64,000 nucleotides of DNA from Zeimonas sp050187175 (GCA_050187175.1 JBFWXS010000003.1:147660-211659), one strand, 5' to 3'. Positions 43,742 to 52,690 are shown, counted from the first letter of the stretch. Notes: a model not told the origin generated them from the sequence alone. Made by a program: numbers and translations.

Positions 43742-44590
43742 ATGCCGCGCTTCGCCGCCAACCTGTCCATGCTCTATCCGGAGCTGGATTTCCTCGATCG
43801 CTTCGAGGCCGCCGCGCGTGACGGCTTCGAAGCGGTGGAGTTCCTGTTCCCGTACGAATGGCGGGCCGCCGAGCTGTCGGCACGGCTGCGCGGCAATGGC
43901 CTGCAGCAGGTGCTGTTCAACGCGCCGCCCGGCGACTGGCAGCGCGGCGAGCGCGGGCTGGCCTGCCTGCCGGGACGCGAGGCCGATTTTCGCGCCGGGC
44001 TGGCGCGCGCGCTCGCCTATGCGGCCGAGCTCGATTGCCCGCGCATCCACGTCATGGCCGGCCTCATTCCCGTCGGAGAAACCGCGGCGCGCTGCGAGGC
44101 CAGCTATCGCGCCAATCTGCAGTGGGCGATCGAGCACGCAGCGCGCGAAGGCCGCCAGCTACTGATCGAGCCGATCAACCCGCGCGACATGCCCGGCTAT
44201 TTCCTGAACCGGCAGGAGCATGCGCACGCGATCGTCGAGGCGCTCGGTTCCGACGCGCTGAAGGTGCAGATGGACCTGTACCACTGCCAGATCGTCGAAG
44301 GCGACGTCGCCACCAGGATCCGCCGCTACCTGCCGACCGGCCGCGTCGGCCATTTCCAGATCGCCGGCGTTCCGGCGCGCCACGAGCCGGATCTCGGCGA
44401 GCTGAACTATCGCTACCTGTTCGACGTCATCGACGAGACTGCCGCGCAATGCGGCTGGCAGGGCTGGGTCGGCTGCGAATACCGCCCCAGCCGCGGCACG
44501 CAGCCAGGGGGAACGTCGATCGGCCTCGAATGGCTGCGTCAGCAGAGAGGCCGTTCCGCAAGCCAGGACCCTAGCTCGCGCGGCGCTTGA
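43742..44590 (+). CDS. hyi: Hydroxypyruvate isomerase / 2-oxo-tetronate isomerase family protein
   Basis: A 282-residue TIM-barrel enzyme closely similar to E. coli Hyi. Conserved blocks: RFAANLSMLYPELDFLDRFE, NAPPGDWQRGERGLACLPGR, LLIEPINPRDMPGYFLN, QMDLYHCQIVEGD and WVGCEYRP. The Glu, Asp, His and Glu of these blocks are metal ligands of the family. It interconverts hydroxypyruvate and tartronate semialdehyde or the related tetronates. The usual gcl and glxR neighbours are absent, so the substrate is open. Its last 20 bases overlap the opposing LysR gene. Confidence 0.9.
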   Translation: MPRFAANLSMLYPELDFLDRFEAAARDGFEAVEFLFPYEWRAAELSARLRGNGLQQVLFNAPPGDWQRGERGLACLPGREADFRAGLARALAYAAELDCPRIHVMAGLIPVGETAARCEASYRANLQWAIEHAAREGRQLLIEPINPRDMPGYFLNRQEHAHAIVEALGSDALKVQMDLYHCQIVEGDVATRIRRYLPTGRVGHFQIAGVPARHEPDLGELNYRYLFDVIDETAAQCGWQGWVGCEYRPSRGTQPGGTSIGLEWLRQQRGRSASQDPSSRGA

Positions 44591-45590
44591 CTCCGGCGCG
44601 ACTCGCGGTCGCCGTTCGGCCCCCCGCCGCCGTTCCACCCGCGGCCGCCGTTCGGCCCGCGGCGTGTTCGCCCGGTGCCGCCAGGCTCTGCGCCGCCCGC
44701 TCTTCATGCCGCGCCGCCCGCCGCATCAGATCGCAGAAGTACTCGGCGGCAGGGGTCAGCGGCAGTGCCGTATACCTCACCAGACAGATCGGCGGGGCGG
44801 GCAGCAGCTCGCGCACGTGGATCGGGCGCACCGCGCTCTTCAGCAGCGGAGACCGGATCCACTGTACGGGCAGCATCATCAGCAGGTCGGAATAGGCCAT
44901 GACCGCCTGAAAGCTCAGCGCCGAGTGTGCCTGCAGAACCAGCTTCGGCGACGGCAGGCCGTGCTGCGCGAACAAGGGGCCGAGCTCCTCTTCCGCCTTG
45001 TGCGTGATGGAGGTCGTGATCCATTCGGCATCGACCAGCTCCCGCAATGAGCGCGCATGGGCCAGCGGATGCCCCTTGCGGCCGACGATGACGCGCGTAT
45101 TGTCGAACAGCTTCTCGACCAGCAGACCGGGTGCCGGCTCGTCGGGCGCAGGGCCGATATAGCAGTCGATGCTGCCGTCCCTGAGCTGCGCCTCGACGTT
45201 CGGATACACCGCGTCGATGATCTCCATCTTGACCTGCGGATAACGCTGCCGAAACCGCGAAAGCGCGTACGGCAGCAGCGAGACGTGCGGCACGCTGGAC
45301 AGCGCCACCGTCAGATGGCCGTGGACCAGGCCGCGCAACTGGTCGAGCTCTTCGCGGGCATGGCGCAGCTCGTTGAAGACCGCGCGTGCCCGCCGCTGGA
45401 AGATGCCGCCCATCGGGGTCAGCGACACCCCGGTGGAGTGCCGCTCGAACAGCGGGACCCCCAGCTCCTTCTCCAGCTCCTGGATGCTGTGGCTGATGGC
45501 CGGCTGCGCGCTGCCCATCTGGCGGGCGGCCGCGCGCAGGCTGCCCCGATCGGCGGCAGCCAGGAAATCGCGCAGTGCACTGAGTTTCAT
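44571..45590 (-). CDS. LysR family transcriptional regulator
   Basis: A 339-residue regulator: winged helix at residues 1-60 (LRDFLAAADRGSLRAAARQM, GSAQPAISHSIQELEKELGV, PLFERHSTGVSLTPMG) and a periplasmic-binding-protein-like effector domain. The C-terminus has about 40 residues of Ala/Gly/Thr repeats. The start at 45590 is chosen because the helix begins there and CCTCCC lies upstream. It faces the hydroxylase operon across an intergenic site with LysR-type symmetry at 45614-45634 and probably activates it. Confidence 0.92.
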   Translation of the reverse strand: MKLSALRDFLAAADRGSLRAAARQMGSAQPAISHSIQELEKELGVPLFERHSTGVSLTPMGGIFQRRARAVFNELRHAREELDQLRGLVHGHLTVALSSVPHVSLLPYALSRFRQRYPQVKMEIIDAVYPNVEAQLRDGSIDCYIGPAPDEPAPGLLVEKLFDNTRVIVGRKGHPLAHARSLRELVDAEWITTSITHKAEEELGPLFAQHGLPSPKLVLQAHSALSFQAVMAYSDLLMMLPVQWIRSPLLKSAVRPIHVRELLPAPPICLVRYTALPLTPAAEYFCDLMRRAARHEERAAQSLAAPGEHAAGRTAAAGGTAAGGRTATASRAGVKRRAS

Positions 45591-45613
45591 GGGAGGGAGG
45601 CCGCTGCAGAGGA

Positions 45614-45634
45614 GTGATCGAAATTCTATATCAC
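45614..45634. promoter_or_regulatory. LysR-type operator (GTGAT-N11-ATCAC)
   Basis: A perfect 5-bp inverted repeat GTGAT/ATCAC separated by 11 bases includes the T-N11-A core of LysR-family sites. It lies in the divergent gap between the LysR gene and the hydroxylase operon, 24 bases from the regulator start and about 90 bases before the hydroxylase start. A -35-like TTGACG follows at 45645-45650 on the plus strand. Confidence 0.6.
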
Positions 45635-45722
45635 CAGGCGAATTTTGACGTCTTCCCTTATCAGACGGCAATCCCTAGGATTCCCCGTTCAACGCGCAGC
45701 AAGCCGCGCAAGAGGAGACAGC

Positions 45723-47399
45723 TTGAACGCACCGCCCGGGCGTCCGCAGGTCCTGATCGTCGGCGCCGGCCCCGTCGGACTGGCGCTGGCCATAGAGCTC
45801 GGCCATCGAGCCATTTCCTGCCTGCTGGTCGAGCGCAACGACCGGGTCGGCTACGCGCCGCGCGCCAAGACGACCAATGTGCGCACGCGCGAACATCTGC
45901 GCCGCTGGGGAATCGCCGATCGGCTGCGCGCCATGTCGCCGCTGGGTGTCGACTACCCGTCGAACGTGGTCTTCTGCACCCGTCTCGCCGGCCATGAACT
46001 GACCCGCTTCGAGAACGCGTTCTACTGCGCGCCCGGCCGCAATCCGCTGTATTCGGAGCACGCGCAGTGGATTCCGCAGTACAGCGTCGAAGAGGTGATG
46101 CGCGAACATGCGCAGTCGCTGCCCGGCGTGCAGCTGCGCTTCAACTGCGAACTGCGGTCGCTCGCGCAGAACGGCGACGAGGTGCGCGCCGTCCTGCGCG
46201 ATCTGGCGCGCGGCGAGGATTTCAGCGTGGCGGCCGATTTCCTGGTCGGCGCCGACGGCGCCCGCAGCAAGGTCCGCGAATGCATAGGCGCGCGGCTCGA
46301 AGGCGAGTACGGTCTTTCGCGCAACTACAACATCGTGTTCCGGGCCCCCGGGCTGGCCGATGCCCATTCGCACGGGCCGGCCGTCATGTACTGGCAGGTC
46401 AACGCGGAAGTCCCCAGCCTGATCGGTCCGATGGACCGCGGCGGCAGATGGTTCTTCATGCCGACCAACGTGCCTGAGGACTTTCGCGTCGACGCAGCGG
46501 GCGCACGATCCATGATCAGCCGGGCCACCGGCATCGACGTGGACTGCGAGGTCCTGTCGACGGACGAATGGGTCGCCAGCAGTCTGCTCAGCAGCGCCTA
46601 TCGCAATCGGCGCGTCTTCCTGGCCGGTGACGCCTGCCACCTCCACCCGCCGTTCGGCGGCTACGGCATGAACATGGGCGTCTCCGACGGCGTGGACCTG
46701 GGCTGGAAGATCGCCGCCGTGCTGCAAGGTTGGGGCGGCGCCGCGCTGCTGGACAGCTATGAAAGCGAACGCCGGCCCGTGCACAGGCAGGTGCTCGACG
46801 AGGCCGTTGCCAATCATTCGATGCTCGGCCGCCAGCTGTGGCGCCCGGGACTGGAAGACGACGACGAAGCCGGGGCCTGCCTGCGGCGCGAGGTCGGCGC
46901 GCGAATCCATGCGGCGAAGCTGCGCGAGTTCGCCACGCTCGGCGTCGTCCTGGGCTGCCGCTACGAGGGCTCGCCAATCATCGTCGGAGACGGCAGCGCC
47001 GCGCCGGCTCACGATTTTCTGAACTACGTTCCTTCCAGCCAGCCCGGCGCGCTGGCGCCGCATGCGTGGCTGCATGACGGCTCCTCGCTGTACGATCATT
47101 TCGGCAGCGGCTTCACCTTGCTCGTGCCTGCCGGCACGCCGCCCGGCATCACCGATGAGGCACGCAGGCAGGCCCGCGGCGCGCGGATTCCGCTGAAGGT
47201 GCTGGCCCCCGAACTGCCCGCGCTTCCCGCGCTCTATCCGACCCGCCTGACCTTGATCCGCCCCGATCAGCACGTCGCATGGCGGGGCGATGCCTGGCCG
47301 CCGGCCTCGGCCGGCTTGTGGGAGCGTGTTGCCGGTTTTGCCTCGGCGCCGGCTTGCACTTCCTCTGCGAGCCCGCGGTTCGCACCCCAATCAGATTGA
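45723..47399 (+). CDS. FAD-dependent aromatic hydroxylase (PheA/TfdB family)
   Basis: A 558-residue class A flavoprotein monooxygenase. The N-terminal Rossmann motif is VLIVGAGPVGLALAIELGHR, the DG motif is LVGADGARSKVRECIGARLE, and the GD motif is FLAGDACHLHPPFGGYGMNM. The C-terminal thioredoxin-like part is typical of phenol and resorcinol hydroxylases. It uses NAD(P)H and O2 to hydroxylate an aromatic ring; the substrate is not determined. The TTG start at 45723 is chosen for the GAGGAG eight bases upstream. First gene of the operon. Confidence 0.88.
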   Translation: MNAPPGRPQVLIVGAGPVGLALAIELGHRAISCLLVERNDRVGYAPRAKTTNVRTREHLRRWGIADRLRAMSPLGVDYPSNVVFCTRLAGHELTRFENAFYCAPGRNPLYSEHAQWIPQYSVEEVMREHAQSLPGVQLRFNCELRSLAQNGDEVRAVLRDLARGEDFSVAADFLVGADGARSKVRECIGARLEGEYGLSRNYNIVFRAPGLADAHSHGPAVMYWQVNAEVPSLIGPMDRGGRWFFMPTNVPEDFRVDAAGARSMISRATGIDVDCEVLSTDEWVASSLLSSAYRNRRVFLAGDACHLHPPFGGYGMNMGVSDGVDLGWKIAAVLQGWGGAALLDSYESERRPVHRQVLDEAVANHSMLGRQLWRPGLEDDDEAGACLRREVGARIHAAKLREFATLGVVLGCRYEGSPIIVGDGSAAPAHDFLNYVPSSQPGALAPHAWLHDGSSLYDHFGSGFTLLVPAGTPPGITDEARRQARGARIPLKVLAPELPALPALYPTRLTLIRPDQHVAWRGDAWPPASAGLWERVAGFASAPACTSSASPRFAPQSD

Positions 47400-47417
47400 A
47401 CCAGGACAGGAGACCCC

Positions 47418-48200
47418 ATGCCTTACGCCGATTCCTCTGGCATACGCATCTACTACGAGACCCACGGGCAAGGCTTGCCCGTGGTATTCGTCCACGGCGG
47501 CGGCGGCAATTCGCTGTCATGGTTCCAGCAAGTGCCGCATTTCGCCAAACGCTATCGAACCATTACCGTCGATCTGCGCGGCTTCAAGCATTCGCATTGT
47601 CCGCCGGACGACGTTCATCCGAAGTACTTTCCGCAGGACATGCTCGCGGTGCTCGATGCAGAGCGGATCGAGCGCGCGGCCTTCGTCTGCCAGTCGCTGG
47701 GCGCCTGGGCCGGGCTGCCGCTGGCCGTCCACCATCCTGATCGGGTGGCCTGCATAGTCCTGACCGGTTCGCCGACCCCGGCTTATTCGGAAGAGAACTG
47801 GCGCGTGCTGAGAGAGTCCGGCGAACGCTTCATGAAGACCGCCGGCAAAGGCGTGGCGACCGGCTTCCTGTCGCCGGCCTTCACCGAGCGGCATCCGGCG
47901 CTGCACTTTCTCTACGATCAGATCCGCCTGCTCAACGCTCCTTTCGATGCCCGCCGCATGCAGGACGAGTCGGTGCGCCTGCAGCCGCAGCACTTCGCCG
48001 GCTACGCCACGCCCACGCTGATGATGGGAGGCGAGCTCGATGTGTTTCTCACACCCGACAGCCACCGGCACGTCGCCACGCTGATTCCGGGCGCGCAGCT
48101 CTACAGCTTCGCCGAGTCGGCGCACTCGGCGTACTTCGAGGAGCCCGAGCACTTCAACCGCGTGGTCGACGAGTTTGTTGCTCGCCACCATCGCGCCTGA
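47418..48200 (+). CDS. Alpha/beta hydrolase
   Basis: A 260-residue hydrolase with YYETHGQGLPVVFVHGGGGN (oxyanion hole), the nucleophile elbow C-Q-S-L-G (FVCQSLGAWAG), an Asp in GGELDVFLTPD and the catalytic His in ESAHSAYFEEPEHFNRVV. The family includes hydrolases of aromatic catabolism such as lactonases and meta-cleavage product hydrolases. It lies 18 bases after the hydroxylase gene and probably acts on a pathway intermediate. Confidence 0.9.
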   Translation: MPYADSSGIRIYYETHGQGLPVVFVHGGGGNSLSWFQQVPHFAKRYRTITVDLRGFKHSHCPPDDVHPKYFPQDMLAVLDAERIERAAFVCQSLGAWAGLPLAVHHPDRVACIVLTGSPTPAYSEENWRVLRESGERFMKTAGKGVATGFLSPAFTERHPALHFLYDQIRLLNAPFDARRMQDESVRLQPQHFAGYATPTLMMGGELDVFLTPDSHRHVATLIPGAQLYSFAESAHSAYFEEPEHFNRVVDEFVARHHRA

Positions 48201-48224
48201 TGTCCGATGCACGAGGAGACCCGA

Positions 48225-49217
48225 ATGACCCTTCGACGCCGCTTCCTGTCCGCAGCCAGTCTGTCGGCCATCGCCGTTGCCGCGAATGTGCGGCCTTCGT
48301 TCGCTCAGGCGAACTATCCGTCGCGGCCGATCCGCTGGGTCGTGCCGTTTCCGCCAGGCTCCCCCGTCGATGCCGTGGCGCGCCGGCTCGGCGAGGCCGT
48401 GTCCAAGGAGCTCGGCGTTCCTGTGGTCGTCGACAACAAGCCCGGGGCGGTCGGCTCGATCGGCGCCAATGAAGTGGCGCGCGCCGCTCCGGACGGCTAT
48501 ACCTTCATGGCGACCATAGGCGATCCGCTGGTGGCAGTCCTGGCGCTGCTGAAGAACGTACCGTATGACCCGCGCAAGGATTTCACCTTCGTAAGCAAGG
48601 TGTCGGCCAACGGGCCGGTGCTGGTCGCTCATCCGAGCTTCAAGCCGGACAACCTGGCAGCCCTGCTGGCCGACGGCAAGGCGCGCGGGACGGTCTACAG
48701 CTACGGTTCATGGGGGCCGGGCAGCCTGCCGGTACAGGTCATGGAATCGATGGCCCAGCAGGCCGGCGTCAAGTTCCGCGAGATCCCGTATCGCGGCTCG
48801 CCGCCGGCGATGCAGGATGTGATGGGCGGCCAGATAGACATGACCATCACGGCGCCGCACGTCGCGGCCTCGCTGGCCGCGGCCGGCAAGCTCAAGGTGC
48901 TGGCGGCGATGGGGGAGCAACGTTCGCCGCTGCTGCCGAACGTCCAGACCTTCGCCGAGGCCGGCTTCTCCAGCTTCGTGTTCACCAACGGCATCTGGGT
49001 CGGTCTGGTCGGTCCGGCGGGGATGGATGCCGCCATTCGCGACCGCAACGCACGCGCCGTGCGGAACGTCGTGCAGACGCCCGAGATGCGCAAGTTCTTC
49101 GAGGAGAACGGCTTCAGGGTCGTCGGCAGCTCCCCGGCCGATTTCGAGCGCCAATTCCGCGCCGAGGTGGCCGTCGTTCCGCCGTTGATCCACGCCCTGG
49201 GCGTCGTGCCGCAGTAA
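48225..49217 (+). CDS. Bug-type (tripartite tricarboxylate transporter) substrate-binding protein
   Basis: A 330-residue periplasmic protein. A signal peptide (RRRFLSAASLSAIAVAANVR then PSFAQAN) precedes the Bug signatures PSRPIRWVVPFPPGSPVDAV, VVDNKPGAVGSIGANEVARA, SWGPGSLPVQVMESMAQQAG, PYRGSPPAMQDVMGGQIDMT and VGLVGPAGMDAAIRDR. These bind carboxylates or aromatic acids. GAGGAG lies before ATG 48225. No TctA/TctB membrane genes are nearby, as is common for orphan Bug genes. Confidence 0.93.
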   Translation: MTLRRRFLSAASLSAIAVAANVRPSFAQANYPSRPIRWVVPFPPGSPVDAVARRLGEAVSKELGVPVVVDNKPGAVGSIGANEVARAAPDGYTFMATIGDPLVAVLALLKNVPYDPRKDFTFVSKVSANGPVLVAHPSFKPDNLAALLADGKARGTVYSYGSWGPGSLPVQVMESMAQQAGVKFREIPYRGSPPAMQDVMGGQIDMTITAPHVAASLAAAGKLKVLAAMGEQRSPLLPNVQTFAEAGFSSFVFTNGIWVGLVGPAGMDAAIRDRNARAVRNVVQTPEMRKFFEENGFRVVGSSPADFERQFRAEVAVVPPLIHALGVVPQ

Positions 49218-49245
49218 CGAGACGAAACTTCCCGCAGGAGCATCC

Positions 49246-50214
49246 ATGGCCACCAAGCGATTTCCCCATCTGAAGCTGATCGCCCTCGAGGAGCACTTTC
49301 TGTACAGCGAGCTGCTCGCGCACTACGACGAAGAGGACCGCACGATCCTGACCTCATCGCGCGCGCAGGGCATCGAGGAGCTCGGTGCCATCCGATTGAA
49401 GCTGATGGATGACGTAGGCATCGACGTGCAGGTGCTGTCGCACACCAAGCCCGGCGTGCAGGAGCTGGAGGATCAGCGCCAGGCGGTGTCGTTCGCCGCG
49501 GCGGCCAACGATCATCTCGCGCAGGCCGTCGCCGTGCATCCCGAACGCTTCGCTGGGTTCGCGACGCTGGCGACCGGCGCGCCGGCCGAAGCGGCGCGCG
49601 AGCTCGAGCGAACGGTCCGGCAGTACGGCTTCAAAGGCGCGATGATCAACGGCCATTGTCGCGGCGAGTACCTCGACGACCCCAAGTTCTGGGCGATCTT
49701 CGAGGCCGCCGAAGCTCTGGATGTGCCGATCTATCTGCATCCGGCGACCCCGCATCCGGCCGTCAACGAGGTCTACTTCAAGGGGCATCCGGGGCTGAGC
49801 CATGCCGCCTGGGGATACGCGATCGAAACCGGAACTCATGTCCTGCGGCTGATTCTGAGCGGCGTCTTCGATCGCTTCCCCGGGCTGAGGATGATCATCG
49901 GGCACATGGGCGAGCTGCTGCCGTTCGGGCTGTGGCGCGCGGACGGCCGGCTCACGCCGCGCTATCCGCATCTGAAGAAGTCGGTTCGCCGCTACTTCGT
50001 CGAGCATTTCAGCATCACGACGGCCGGCGTGTTCTCGACGCCCGAGCTGGTCTGCGCCGCCAGCGTGGTGGGCTTCGATAACATCCTGTTCTCGGTCGAC
50101 TATCCGTTCGAGTCGAACTCGGCGGCCGTCGAGTGGTTCGACGCGCTATCGATCGCCGACAGCGATCGGGCCAAGATGTCGCATCTGAACGCCGAGCGCG
50201 TGCTGAAGCTGTAG
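49246..50214 (+). CDS. Metal-dependent amidohydrolase-family decarboxylase, gamma-resorcylate-decarboxylase-like
   Basis: A 322-residue TIM-barrel protein of the ACMSD branch. Metal-ligand motifs fit the gamma-resorcylate decarboxylase type: E15 and H17 in IALEEHF, His in PIYLHPATPHP, His in IIGHMGELLPFGLWR, and Asp in LFSVDYPFESN. Such enzymes remove carboxylate from hydroxybenzoates, and some add it in reverse. Together with a flavin hydroxylase this suggests degradation of a phenolic acid. Last gene of the operon. Confidence 0.88.
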   Translation: MATKRFPHLKLIALEEHFLYSELLAHYDEEDRTILTSSRAQGIEELGAIRLKLMDDVGIDVQVLSHTKPGVQELEDQRQAVSFAAAANDHLAQAVAVHPERFAGFATLATGAPAEAARELERTVRQYGFKGAMINGHCRGEYLDDPKFWAIFEAAEALDVPIYLHPATPHPAVNEVYFKGHPGLSHAAWGYAIETGTHVLRLILSGVFDRFPGLRMIIGHMGELLPFGLWRADGRLTPRYPHLKKSVRRYFVEHFSITTAGVFSTPELVCAASVVGFDNILFSVDYPFESNSAAVEWFDALSIADSDRAKMSHLNAERVLKL

Positions 50215-50245
50215 CGGTAGCTGCAGACTGCGCCCTGCTGCGGCC

Positions 50246-51430
50246 TCAGATCGCCCCGGCCGCCCGCAGCGCGTCGATCTGCGCCGGGCTTCGGCCGAGC
50301 TCTCGCAGGATCGCGTCGGTATGCTCGCCGACCGCGGGCACTGCATCGATCCGGTAGTCGAAGCCGCTGTGCCGCGCCGGCGGACGCAAGGCCGGCAGCG
50401 CGCCGGCCGGTGAGTCCACCGTCGTCCAGCAGCCGCGCTCGCGCAGCTGCGGATGCGCCCACAGCCCGGCCATCTCGTTGAGGCGTCCGTTGGCGATGCG
50501 CGCCTCGTCGAGCCTGGCTTCGACCTGAGCCGTGCTCAGTCTGCTAAAGACGGCGCCGATCAGCGCCTGCAGCTCGGCGCGGTTCTCGTTGCGGCGCGCA
50601 TTGCTGCTGAAGCGCGGATCGCGCGTGAGCGCGGCATCGGCCAGCACGATCTCGCAGAACGCCTGCCATTCACGCTCGTTCTGAACGCCGAGCACGACGC
50701 TGCCGCCGTCGCCGGCCGGAAACGGTCCGTACGGATAGATGCTGGCATGCGAGGCGGCGGTGCGCGGCGGTGGGGGCGCGCCTTCGAAGGCGTAGTACAG
50801 CGGATATCCCATCCACTCCGCCAGCGCCTCGAGCATCGAGATCTCGACGCGGCTGCCGACGCCGGTGCGCTGCCGCTGCATCAGCGCGGACAGGATGCCG
50901 CTGTACGCGTACATGCCGGCAGCGATGTCGGCGATCGAGATGCCCGCCTTGGACGGCGCCTCCGGGCTGCCGGTGATCGACAGCAGGCCCGCTTCGCTCT
51001 GGATCAGCAGGTCGTAGGCCTTCTTGTCGCGGTATGGACCGTCGTCGCCGTAGCCGGAGATGTCGCAGACCACCAGCTGCGGATGCCGTTCATGCAGCGC
51101 GTCGAACGACAGCCCCATCCGCGCCGCGGCGCCCGGCGCCAGGTTCTGCACCAGGACGTCGGCGCGCGCCAGCAGCTCGCCCAGCACCGCCTGGGCCTGC
51201 GGTTGTTTCAGATCGAGTGCCAGGCTCTGCTTGCTGCGGTTGGTCCAGATGAAGTGCGAGGCCTGTCCATGCACGCGCTGGTCGTAGGCGCGCGCGAAAT
51301 CGCCGGCGCCGGGGCGCTCGATCTTGATGACGCGCGCGCCGAGCTCGGCCAGCTGGCGCGTGCAGAACGGCGCCGCGATCGCGTGCTCCAGCGAAACGAC
51401 GGTGATGCCGTCGAGAGGACCTGCGGTCAT
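50246..51430 (-). CDS. CaiB/BaiF family (type III) CoA transferase
   Basis: A 394-residue enzyme. It has PLDGITVVSLEHAIAAPFCT, GARVIKIERPGAGDFARAYD, VQNLAPGAAARMGLSFDALH, VCDISGYGDDGPYRDKKAYD and LLIQSEAGLLSITGSPEAPS. The conserved Asp follows in the CDISGYG and YDLLIQ regions. It moves CoA between acids and so activates a carboxylate for the acyl-CoA enzymes encoded with it. It follows the acyl-CoA dehydrogenase gene in the same direction. Confidence 0.93.
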   Translation of the reverse strand: MTAGPLDGITVVSLEHAIAAPFCTRQLAELGARVIKIERPGAGDFARAYDQRVHGQASHFIWTNRSKQSLALDLKQPQAQAVLGELLARADVLVQNLAPGAAARMGLSFDALHERHPQLVVCDISGYGDDGPYRDKKAYDLLIQSEAGLLSITGSPEAPSKAGISIADIAAGMYAYSGILSALMQRQRTGVGSRVEISMLEALAEWMGYPLYYAFEGAPPPPRTAASHASIYPYGPFPAGDGGSVVLGVQNEREWQAFCEIVLADAALTRDPRFSSNARRNENRAELQALIGAVFSRLSTAQVEARLDEARIANGRLNEMAGLWAHPQLRERGCWTTVDSPAGALPALRPPARHSGFDYRIDAVPAVGEHTDAILRELGRSPAQIDALRAAGAI

Positions 51431-51442
51431 GGCGCGGCCGTG

Positions 51443-52603
51443 TCAGAACGAGCGCGGCAGCCCGAGCAGATGCTCAGCCACGTAGCTCAGGATGAGGTTG
51501 GTCGAGATCGGCGCTACCTGGTACAGCCGCGTCTCGCGGAACTTGCGCTCGACGTCGTATTCGCACGCGAAGCCGAAGCCGCCGTGATACTGCAGGCAGA
51601 CATTGGCTGCTTCCCAGCTCGCCTTGGCCGCCAGGTACTTGGCCATGTTCGCCTGCGCGCCGCACGGCTGGTGCGCGTCGAACAGCTCGCAGGCCTTGAA
51701 GCGCATCAGATTGGCCGCCTCGACCTCGACGTACGCTTCGGCGATCGGGAACTGGACCCCCTGGTTCTGCCCGATCGGGCGGCCGAACACCACGCGGTCC
51801 TTCGCATAACGGCTGACGCGGTCGATGAACCAGTAGCCGTCGCCGATGCACTCGGCGGCGATCAGCGTGCGCTCGGCATTCAGCCCGTCGAGGATGTACT
51901 TGAAGCCCTGGCCTTCCTCGCCGATCAGGTTCTCGGCCGGAATCTCCAGATTCTCGAAGAACAGCTCATTGGTCTCATGGTTGACCATGTTCGCGATCGG
52001 GCGCACCGTCAACCCCGAGCGTTCGGCCTGGCGCAGGTCGACCATGAAGATCGACAGCCCCTCGGACTTCTTCTTCACCTCGGCCAGCGGCGTGGTGCGA
52101 GCCAGCAGAATCATCCAGTCCGAATGCTGGATCCGCGAGATCCACACCTTCTGGCCGTTGACCACGTAGCGGTCGCCCTTCTTCACGGCCGTGGTCTTGA
52201 TCTTCGTCGTGTCGGTGCCGGTGGTCGGCTCGGTCACGCCCATCGACTGCAGCCGCCATTCGCCGCTGGCGATCTTGGGCAGATACAGCCGCTTCTGCGC
52301 TTCCGAGCCATGGCGCAGCAGCGTGCCCATGTTGTACATCTGCCCGTGGCAGGCGCCGGAGTTGCCGCCGCTGCGGTTGATCTCTTCCATGATGACCGAG
52401 GCTTCGGTCAGGCCCAGTCCCGAGCCGCCGTACTCCTGCGGAATCAGCGCCGCCAGCCAGCCGGCCTTGGTCAGCGCATCGACGAAGGCTTCCGGGTACG
52501 CGCGGCGGGAATCGACCTCGCGGTGATATTCATCGGGGAACTGGGCGCACAGCGAGCGCACGGCATCGCGGATGTCCTGGTATCGGTCGGCGTTCGTCGT
52601 CAT
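51443..52603 (-). CDS. Acyl-CoA dehydrogenase family protein
   Basis: A 386-residue flavoenzyme: GGSGLGLTEASVIMEEINRS, QSMGVTEPTTGTDTTKIKTT, GFKYILDGLNAERTLIAAEC and YHGGFGFACEYDVERKFRET. The usual C-terminal catalytic Glu of MCAD types is Pro365 here (LYQVAPIST), but Glu244 stands at the isovaleryl-CoA/long-chain dehydrogenase position (LNAERTLIA), so activity is likely. The start at 52603 is preferred to an upstream ATG whose extra residues come from a tandem repeat. It oxidises an acyl-CoA, probably the product of the CoA transferase. Confidence 0.9.
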   Translation of the reverse strand: MTTNADRYQDIRDAVRSLCAQFPDEYHREVDSRRAYPEAFVDALTKAGWLAALIPQEYGGSGLGLTEASVIMEEINRSGGNSGACHGQMYNMGTLLRHGSEAQKRLYLPKIASGEWRLQSMGVTEPTTGTDTTKIKTTAVKKGDRYVVNGQKVWISRIQHSDWMILLARTTPLAEVKKKSEGLSIFMVDLRQAERSGLTVRPIANMVNHETNELFFENLEIPAENLIGEEGQGFKYILDGLNAERTLIAAECIGDGYWFIDRVSRYAKDRVVFGRPIGQNQGVQFPIAEAYVEVEAANLMRFKACELFDAHQPCGAQANMAKYLAAKASWEAANVCLQYHGGFGFACEYDVERKFRETRLYQVAPISTNLILSYVAEHLLGLPRSF

Positions 52604-52645
52604 GGCAGCAGCGGGTATCGTCGGATAGGATAGGTCGGGAGAGGA

Positions 52646-52690
52646 GAGGCCGGAAGAGGAGAGGCCGGAAGAGGAGAGGCCGAGGAAGGG
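52646..52690. repeat. 15-bp tandem repeat in the ACAD/LysR intergenic region
   Basis: Units GAGGCCGGAAGAGGA at 52646-52660 and 52661-52675, with a degenerate third copy, lie between the acyl-CoA dehydrogenase start and the divergent LysR gene. The spacing between the two promoters may depend on copy number. Confidence 0.85.

Noticed and set aside
50453..52633. 726-codon plus-strand open frame opposite the CoA transferase and acyl-CoA dehydrogenase
   Set aside because: It is a long antisense frame from GC-rich codon bias; the minus-strand genes have clear family motifs and the antisense product is Arg/Ala/Gln-rich without any domain.
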